Shown here in pieces: positions 1 to 4,220 of a stretch of DNA of 7,747 nt. The notes below the pieces were generated by a model, which worked only from the letters and a program-made list of their open reading frames with translations, was not told the origin of the DNA and made no database searches. The DNA is from Victivallis vadensis (GTDB taxonomy: Bacteria > Verrucomicrobiota > Lentisphaeria > Victivallales > GWF2-50-93). Location: NCBI GenBank assembly GCA_020718525.1, contig DYRX01000206.1, positions 1-7,747 of the forward strand. Direction: 5' to 3'. Position 1 is the first letter of the stretch; each line of letters opens with the position of its first letter. The position numbers were made by a program, and so were the translations under genes.

Positions 1-52
1 CTAATCTGAATTATTAAAGAGACATAGTATCGTTATTTAGGAAACAGGACAC

Positions 53-103
53 TAGATAATCTGGGCGTAAGTCTTTCCGCAGACTTCCGCTCCAGATTAT
101 CTA
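53..103. repeat. Long near-perfect hairpin (inverted repeat)
   Basis: The arms 53-64 and 92-103 are perfect 12-bp inverted complements (TAGATAATCTGG / CCAGATTATCTA). The pairing continues inward through 65-67/88-90 (one bulged base at 91, one mismatch at 68/87) and 69-74/81-86 (AAGTCT/AGACTT) around a 6-base loop. About 21 base pairs form in 51 bases. No coding sequence explains it and no T run follows on either strand, so it is not a classical intrinsic terminator. It could be an intergenic palindromic repeat, a miniature mobile element or a structured RNA. The structure is seen directly; its role is unknown. Confidence 0.6.
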
Positions 104-106
104 ATG

Positions 107-143
107 AAAATTGCCCCGCAATTTTCTGAAGGGGAGTTTTTTT
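107..143. terminator. Possible terminator hairpin, weak
   Basis: AAAATTGC (107-114) and GCAATTTT (118-125) form a perfect 8-bp stem with a CCC loop. On the minus strand the stem ends in TTTT, where it could stop transcription running out of the decayed minus-strand gene. On the + strand a run of seven T (137-143) lies 11 bases beyond the stem, which is farther than usual for an intrinsic terminator. The direction is uncertain and the call rests on structure only. Confidence 0.3.
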
Positions 144-151
144 CCTTCCAG

Positions 152-575
152 TCAATATTGCGCCTTGATTGTGCAATCGTAGGAATTTATCGTGACATTT
201 ACTGGAAAATATGCAAGGTTGGATGTTCTTATCAGACCTTTCCCACAACTTTCATAGTTGTGGGACTCGACGTTGCGGACTTGTGTGCTGAAATTTGCGC
301 CCACGAGGACAATTTTCTTGCCGCAGTCCTGGTATTTGGCGAAGTATTGTCGTTCGCGGATTTGGGCGAGGGCCTCTTCAGGACTGCCGTCGAGCTTGAA
401 TTCGAAGATGTAGATCCGTTTTGCCGTGACGACCACGGCATCTCGAGGGGCTTCCTTTCGATCGCGAGCCCCTTGAAAAGCTCTTTCCTGCCTTCGAAGA
501 CGAAACACGTGAAATACGCAAAATTGTTTCTTGCGAGCCTCCTGGCGCAAAGAGCTTCAAGTCAGCCTAACGAAA
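152..575 (-). pseudogene. Remnant of AAA-ATPase-like / PD-(D/E)XK nuclease (DUF1703) protein, internally deleted
   Basis: Two parts of one known protein family lie here in different frames. The frame covering about 457-506 reads FEGRKELFKGLAIE, which resembles the stretch just after the Walker A region in AAA-ATPase-like proteins of this family. From 445 down to 266 another frame reads RDAVVV, YIFEFKLDGS, EEALAQIRERQYFAKY, GKKIVLVG and VRNVE, the C-terminal PD-(D/E)XK (PDDEXK_9/DUF1703) domain. Its putative catalytic set is D37, E50 and K52, counted from a TTG at 550. Full-length relatives are roughly 500-600 residues, so several hundred residues between the parts are missing and the frame changes at about 446-456. 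No ATG start or Walker A motif survives. Codons after 266 do not resemble the family and probably read past the original end. Family assignment is from remembered motifs; the pseudogene call is inference. Confidence 0.65.
242..264. repeat. Perfect 9-bp hairpin at the end of the nuclease-domain similarity
   Basis: CCCACAACT (242-250) and AGTTGTGGG (256-264) are perfect inverted complements around the 5-base loop TTCAT. It lies immediately beyond the last recognisable DUF1703 residues (VRNVE, down to 266) on the minus strand. That is where the stop and terminator of an intact gene would be expected. No T run follows, so it is only a candidate terminator stem. Confidence 0.4.
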
Positions 576-603
576 ACTGAACACAGTATGAGCATTTCAA
601 GGC

Positions 604-631
604 TTGCCCATGTGTCGGAGCATGTTATCTT
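604..631 (+). promoter_or_regulatory. Putative promoter for the EEP gene pair
   Basis: TTGCCC (604-609) and TATCTT (626-631), separated by 16 bases, resemble sigma-70 -35 and -10 boxes. TG at 623-624 gives an extended -10 (TGnTATCTT). Transcription would start at about 638, on the first ATG of the downstream gene, so that start would be leaderless; a start at the second ATG (656) would leave an 18-base leader. The same pattern GCATGyTAnnTTA recurs before metK, which adds some support. Confidence 0.35.
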
Positions 632-637
632 AGACGC

Positions 638-1654
638 ATGAAACTTTTTCCAGCGATGAAGATTGAAGTCCCCCGCCTGAGCTCGCCGGCAATGTTTGCC
701 GCAGTCGCATGCCTCTTCGTTTTCTCCTGCGCAGTCAATGCCGGAGAGGTGTCGGTGATGTACCACAATACCTGCAATTATTTCATGCCGGGAGACAAAG
801 GGGGAAATCCAAAAGACGAGAGTTCAAAAGAGTCTTTGGTCAAATCAATAAAGAATGCGGATCCGGACATTTTTCTCGCCGGTGAAATGGGATCCCAGCG
901 AGCGCTGGACGATCTCCTCGCCCGCATGAAAAAGGCTGGGCTCTCGTATCAATACAGCGCCTTCACCAGCGGAGTTGACTCCAGCAGACACATCGCTGTC
1001 ATTTCAAAATTCCCGCCGGAGTCTTTGGAATGCAGAAACGATTTGGTATACAAGATCAAGCCCAAGGACAAGGAGTCCTATCCTGCCGAGGAAGTTGGAG
1101 TGCAGAGAGGCTTTCCCCGCGCGGTTTTCAAATTTGAAAACGGCTACAGACTGCATGTGATCGGAGCTCATCTCAAGTCGAGGGTATTTCACCCGAGATA
1201 CAATCAGACAGACATGAGGCGCTACGAGGCGAGGCTTTTGCGCTATTACATCAACGAAATACAGGACAAGGAGCCCGGAGCCAACATTGTCGTGCTTGGG
1301 GACATGAATGACAGCTTCGACACAGATCCAATGATCACGCTCCGCGCCTCGGATAAGCCCGCAGACAAAAGGCTTTTCGATCTGCGCCCGCTCGACAGCG
1401 ATTCCTGCGCCTGGACGCACTGGTGGAACGCCGAAGACCTCTATGGGAGGATAGACTATGCATTCGCAAATCATGCGGTGCTTCCTGAAGTCGTGCTCTC
1501 CAAGACGCGCATTCCCCATGTCCCGGAACTATGGATGTTCGCTTCGGATCACAGACCGCTCATGATCACGATCAAAACAGAGGATATGCCGCCGCTCGAT
1601 CCGTCCGTGATTGAAAAAAACTTTCCCAATTCAATCAGGATGGAAAAAAGATGA
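638..1654 (+). CDS. Exported endonuclease/exonuclease/phosphatase (EEP) family hydrolase
   Basis: A 338-residue protein with an N-terminal export signal (hydrophobic about residues 18-33, likely cleavage after VNA at 35) followed by a DNase I-like EEP fold. The Mg2+/phosphodiesterase positions are present: E83 in LAGEMG, H178 in GAHLKSR, D222 and N224 in GDMND, D273 in GRIDYAF, and D304-H305 in SDHRPL. These match the E, H, DxN, D and DH set of Ape1/DNase I-type enzymes, so a metal-dependent phosphodiesterase or nuclease acting outside the cytoplasm is likely; the substrate cannot be told. Two ATGs in frame, 638 and 656, both lack a Shine-Dalgarno. The later one gives a shorter signal peptide (MKIEVPRL start) and is quite possible. 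FSC at residues 29-31 is not a good lipobox. The stop overlaps the next start by ATGA, so the pair is probably co-translated. Confidence 0.85.
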   Translation: MKLFPAMKIEVPRLSSPAMFAAVACLFVFSCAVNAGEVSVMYHNTCNYFMPGDKGGNPKDESSKESLVKSIKNADPDIFLAGEMGSQRALDDLLARMKKAGLSYQYSAFTSGVDSSRHIAVISKFPPESLECRNDLVYKIKPKDKESYPAEEVGVQRGFPRAVFKFENGYRLHVIGAHLKSRVFHPRYNQTDMRRYEARLLRYYINEIQDKEPGANIVVLGDMNDSFDTDPMITLRASDKPADKRLFDLRPLDSDSCAWTHWWNAEDLYGRIDYAFANHAVLPEVVLSKTRIPHVPELWMFASDHRPLMITIKTEDMPPLDPSVIEKNFPNSIRMEKR

Positions 1655-2643
1655 GAGAGACAATCAAATCCGCCGCATGCCTGATCCTTTTGCTGTTTGC
1701 GAATTTCGCAGATGTCTGGGCGGACAGCCCGCCGCAAATCATCAAAATATGCTTTTTGGATCTGGGGGATTTCTCGGAAAAATCAGGTGGGCAGAAGCTG
1801 GAATCCGCCGCCTCGCTTCTGTCGAAGACATCCGCAGATATTTTCATGCTTGCCGGGATTGCGGATCGGACAGCCTTGAATCTCATTGCAAAAAAGCTTG
1901 GAATGCCGCACACCGAGCTGGTCGAGGGCGCGGACAAGGAAAGGCATCTGGCGCTGATATCGAGGATCAAGCCATCAAAGGTCATCTGTCTGACCGATTT
2001 GAAATACACGCTCAAGGACATTGAACTCCCTGTGAAGAGAGGATTCATTGACGCCGTCTTCGAGATTGACGGATATTCCTTCCACCTCATTGGCGCGCAT
2101 CTCCAGGAGAGGGTAAAGGTTGAAAATCTGAACCAGACCGACATGAGGCGCTACGAGGGGAGGCTTCTCAGAGCCCACGTCAACGAGATTTTCAGGAAGG
2201 AAAAAAATCCAAACTTCCTAATTGCCGGGAATCTTAACGACACATGCGGCATGTCAACCATCAAGGAAATCTACAACCGCAGATTTGATATTCCTAAAAG
2301 GCTTTTTGACGCGCGTCCGATTGACGGAATGAGGACAAGCTGGACCTACTGGAATCCCGACACTGACGACTACGAAAGGATTGACTATTTCCTGGCCAGC
2401 TCCCAGCTTGTTCCGGAAATAGTCCGGAAGGACTCATTCATATTGGAAAATCATGAGTGGAGAGCCCTTTCCGGGCACAGACCGATTGTGATGGGCGTCT
2501 TGGCTCGCGAGCAGTCCGAATGGAGCAGGGAAAGATTTGATGCTGAATATCCGAGCACGATATTTGAAGGGGAGGCAAAGCATTTTGAAGCCGACAAGGG
2601 CGTTGGCGAAAAGCCCCAGCGCAATCCTCCAAATTCCCGCTGA
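1651..2643 (+). CDS. Exported EEP-fold paralogue, probable pseudoenzyme
   Basis: A 330-residue tandem paralogue of the preceding protein. The signal peptide is hydrophobic at about residues 8-20 with likely cleavage after VWA (24). Shared landmarks are GAHL (148-151), NQTDMRRYE (161-169), KRLFDARP, ERIDYF (242-247) and GHRP (275-278). The acidic catalytic positions are gone: the Mg-binding Glu is Gly69 or Ile70 (LAGI against LAGE), the first Asp of DxN is Asn194 (AGNLND), and the Asp of SDH is Gly275 (SGHRP). H150, N196, D245 and H276 remain. Loss of three acidic residues makes ordinary EEP catalysis unlikely; a binding, inhibitory or scaffold role towards the upstream enzyme is inference. 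The reading frame is intact and the coding style is like its neighbour's, so it looks selected rather than decayed. The start overlaps the previous stop (ATGA), with a weak AGGA at 1637-1640. Confidence 0.82.
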   Translation: MRETIKSAACLILLLFANFADVWADSPPQIIKICFLDLGDFSEKSGGQKLESAASLLSKTSADIFMLAGIADRTALNLIAKKLGMPHTELVEGADKERHLALISRIKPSKVICLTDLKYTLKDIELPVKRGFIDAVFEIDGYSFHLIGAHLQERVKVENLNQTDMRRYEGRLLRAHVNEIFRKEKNPNFLIAGNLNDTCGMSTIKEIYNRRFDIPKRLFDARPIDGMRTSWTYWNPDTDDYERIDYFLASSQLVPEIVRKDSFILENHEWRALSGHRPIVMGVLAREQSEWSRERFDAEYPSTIFEGEAKHFEADKGVGEKPQRNPPNSR

Positions 2644-2655
2644 ACTGGCGGAATT
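2632..2655. terminator. Hairpin spanning the stop of the second EEP gene, weak terminator candidate
   Basis: CCGC (2637-2640) pairs with GCGG (2648-2651), and the flanking AATT (2632-2635 / 2652-2655) extends the stem with one bulged C. The stop codon lies in the loop. No T run follows, so if it ends transcription it would need Rho or another mechanism. Confidence 0.25.
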
Positions 2656-2689
2656 CCAATTAGTAGAGGATAAAGCGCATTAAACATTC

Positions 2690-2816
2690 TCTCACAAAGG
2701 CGCAAAGCCACAAAGGAAGAATGAAACTTGCCTGTCCTTGAAGGGCAAATATTGGACATCAGACAAGCGGACTACGATATTTCTCTACTTCGTGTGCTTT
2801 GTGTCTTCGTGTGAGA
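2690..2816. repeat. Short-tandem-repeat element with inverted termini
   Basis: The left arm carries CACAAAG (2693), CGCAAAG (2701) and CACAAAG (2709), spaced 8 bases apart. The right arm carries the inverse forms CTTCGTG (2788), CTTTGTG (2797) and CTTCGTG (2805), spaced 9 and 8. The ends are perfect inverted heptamers, TCTCACA (2690-2696) and TGTGAGA (2810-2816), so the 127-bp unit looks like an imperfect foldback. I recall similar CGCAAAG/CACGAAG-type interspersed arrays between genes of many environmental and gut bacteria, but cannot confirm it here. No protein of meaningful length is encoded inside. Its function is unknown. Confidence 0.5.
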
Positions 2817-2841
2817 TAAGGTTCAACTTATTGGAAATTAA

Positions 2842-2862
2842 CCCCGCTGAACTTTGTGCGGG
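2842..2862. repeat. Small GC hairpin in the metK upstream region
   Basis: CCCGC (2843-2847) and GCGGG (2858-2862) pair around a 10-base loop. The first 11 bases (CCCGCTGAACT, 2843-2853) exactly repeat 2636-2646, which also form the left arm and loop of a hairpin. No T run follows. It may be a degenerate intergenic repeat. Confidence 0.3.
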
Positions 2863-2893
2863 AATAAAATCTTGATGCAGATTGGAGTCCGGC

Positions 2894-2940
2894 AATCCGC
2901 CCAAGCACCCGTTTTTTTCTGGAAAAACGCTTTGCGGATT
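2894..2940. promoter_or_regulatory. Nested inverted repeats just upstream of the metK promoter
   Basis: The outer arms AATCCGC (2894-2900) and GCGGATT (2934-2940) are perfect 7-bp complements. Inside them CGTTTTT (2910-2916) and AAAAACG (2923-2929) form a second perfect 7-bp stem with a 6-base loop. The outer right arm abuts the putative -35 box. It could be an operator, a terminator-like stem for read-through from upstream, or a structured leader if transcription starts earlier. No SAM or SAH riboswitch consensus was recognised. Confidence 0.3.
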
Positions 2941-2967
2941 TGATAAAGGCTTGACGCATGCTAGGTT
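2940..2967 (+). promoter_or_regulatory. Putative metK operon promoter
   Basis: TTGATA (2940-2945), a 16-base spacer and TAGGTT (2962-2967) preceded by TGC (extended -10) form a modest sigma-70-like promoter. An alternative -35, TTGACG (2951-2956), pairs only with a poor CTGAAT at 2974-2979. The GCATGCTAGGTTA block parallels GCATGTTATCTTA before the EEP genes. Transcription from here gives a leader of about 35-40 bases, too short for a riboswitch. Confidence 0.35.
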
Positions 2968-2994
2968 AAGTGTCTGAATCATCCAAACAAATTT

Positions 2995-3006
2995 AGGAGA
3001 AGGAAG
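2995..3006 (+). promoter_or_regulatory. Double Shine-Dalgarno of metK
   Basis: AGGAG (2995-2999) and AGGAAG (3001-3006) stand in tandem before the ATG at 3012. AGGA of the second ends 7 bases before the start, which is optimal. This is by far the strongest ribosome binding site before a gene start in the window and fits a highly expressed housekeeping enzyme. Confidence 0.7.
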
Positions 3007-3011
3007 AACAA

Positions 3012-4217
3012 ATGAGCAAGATTCATGCGGAGCACATTTTCACGTCGGAATCAGTTTCAGAAGGACATCCCGACAAAGTTTGCGATCAGATATCCGATGC
3101 GGTTCTTGATGCCTGTCTGGAGCAGGATCCGGACAGCAGAGTCGCCTGCGAAACGCTTACGACCACCGATTTGATTGTTATTTCTGGCGAAATCACCACC
3201 AAGGCGAAAGTCAACTGGGAAAAGATTGCCAGAGACGTGGTCAGAGAGATCGGATACACGGACAGGGCTGTTGATTTTTCCGCCGACGACTGCAAAGTCT
3301 TCGTCTGCATACATTCTCAGTCACCGGACATTTCCCAGGGAGTCACCGCAGGCCAGGGACTGCACAAGGAGCAGGGAGCAGGCGACCAGGGCATGATGTT
3401 TGGCTACGCCTCCAACGAAACGAAAGAGCTTATGCCCTGCCCGATCCTCTTCGCCCATAAGATTGTCGAAGAGCTTGCCAGACTCAGAAAAACCCAGCCG
3501 AAAAAATATTCTTTCCTCAGACCGGACGCGAAAAGCCAGGTTTCTGTCCGCTACAACATGGGCAAGCCGGTCAGAGTCGAAACAGTCGTTGTTTCACATC
3601 AGCACACGCCTGAGATGAAGGTTGCGACGCTTGAAAAGCTCGTGAAGGAAGTCTGCGCGAAGGTCATACCCGCGAAGTTGATGCACAAGGATGTCGTGTA
3701 CCACGTGAACCCGACCGGAAGATTCGTCGTCGGCGGTCCGAATGGCGACACCGGTCTCACGGGCAGAAAAATCATTGTTGACACCTACGGCGGGGTCGGC
3801 TCGCACGGCGGCGGCGCATTTTCCGGCAAAGATCCGAGCAAGGTTGACAGATCTGCCGCATACATGTCCAGATATGTCGCGAAAAACATTGTCGCCGCAG
3901 GTCTTGCCGACAAATGCGAGGTCCAGGTTGCATATGCCATAGGAATTGCCGAACCGCTCAGCATAAATGTTGACACCTACAACACCGGCTTGATCGAGGA
4001 CGACGCAATCCTCGAAAAAGTGATCAGAGGCGTTTTTGATCTGACCCCTGCCGGAATAATCAATACACTTGAGCTCAAGCATCCGTCAAAGAACAAATGG
4101 TCATACAGAAAATCAGCCGCCTACGGGCATTTTGGAAGAGCTGGCTTTCCCTGGGAGAAGACGGACAAGGTCGAGGCTCTGAAAAAGGCTTCGGCGAAAT
4201 ACTTGAAAAACAAGTAA
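3012..4217 (+). CDS. metK: S-adenosylmethionine synthetase (methionine adenosyltransferase)
   Basis: A 401-residue protein of normal to slightly long family length that makes SAM from methionine and ATP in the cytoplasm. The N-terminus FTSESVSEGHPDKVCDQISD carries the HPDK motif (19-22) of the active site. Family signature 1 is GAGDQGMMFGY (122-132) and signature 2, the phosphate-binding loop, is GGGAFSGKD (266-274). NPTGRFVVGGPNGDTGLTGR (233-252) and the DTYGG and RSAAY segments are also conserved. Three tandem alpha/beta repeats are expected, without truncation. The start at 3012 is fixed by the strong Shine-Dalgarno and the canonical N-terminus. The stop is only 3 bases before the adenosine kinase-AhcY ORF, so this gene begins an operon for the activated methyl cycle. 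Most bacteria of the type keep one copy, and it is usually essential. Confidence 0.97.
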   Translation: MSKIHAEHIFTSESVSEGHPDKVCDQISDAVLDACLEQDPDSRVACETLTTTDLIVISGEITTKAKVNWEKIARDVVREIGYTDRAVDFSADDCKVFVCIHSQSPDISQGVTAGQGLHKEQGAGDQGMMFGYASNETKELMPCPILFAHKIVEELARLRKTQPKKYSFLRPDAKSQVSVRYNMGKPVRVETVVVSHQHTPEMKVATLEKLVKEVCAKVIPAKLMHKDVVYHVNPTGRFVVGGPNGDTGLTGRKIIVDTYGGVGSHGGGAFSGKDPSKVDRSAAYMSRYVAKNIVAAGLADKCEVQVAYAIGIAEPLSINVDTYNTGLIEDDAILEKVIRGVFDLTPAGIINTLELKHPSKNKWSYRKSAAYGHFGRAGFPWEKTDKVEALKKASAKYLKNK

Positions 4218-4220
4218 GCG

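Noticed and set aside
33..248. 71-residue minus-strand ORF
   Set aside because: Runs through the two hairpins, lacks a recognisable domain and has no supporting ribosome binding site.
104..580. 158-residue + strand ORF
   Set aside because: It lies antisense to the recognisable nuclease-domain remnant, has no ribosome binding site and resembles no known protein.
638..760. Lipoprotein signal on the first EEP protein
   Set aside because: The only candidate, VFSC at residues 28-31, has Phe at a lipobox position that normally needs a small or aliphatic residue; a signal peptidase I site after VNA is better.
2690..2816. CRISPR array
   Set aside because: Repeats are 7-8 bases, spaced without unique spacers and inverted between arms; no cas gene is present.
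2817..3011. SAM or SAH riboswitch before metK
   Set aside because: No consensus core of known SAM or SAH riboswitch classes was recognised, and the putative promoter leaves a leader of only about 35-40 bases.
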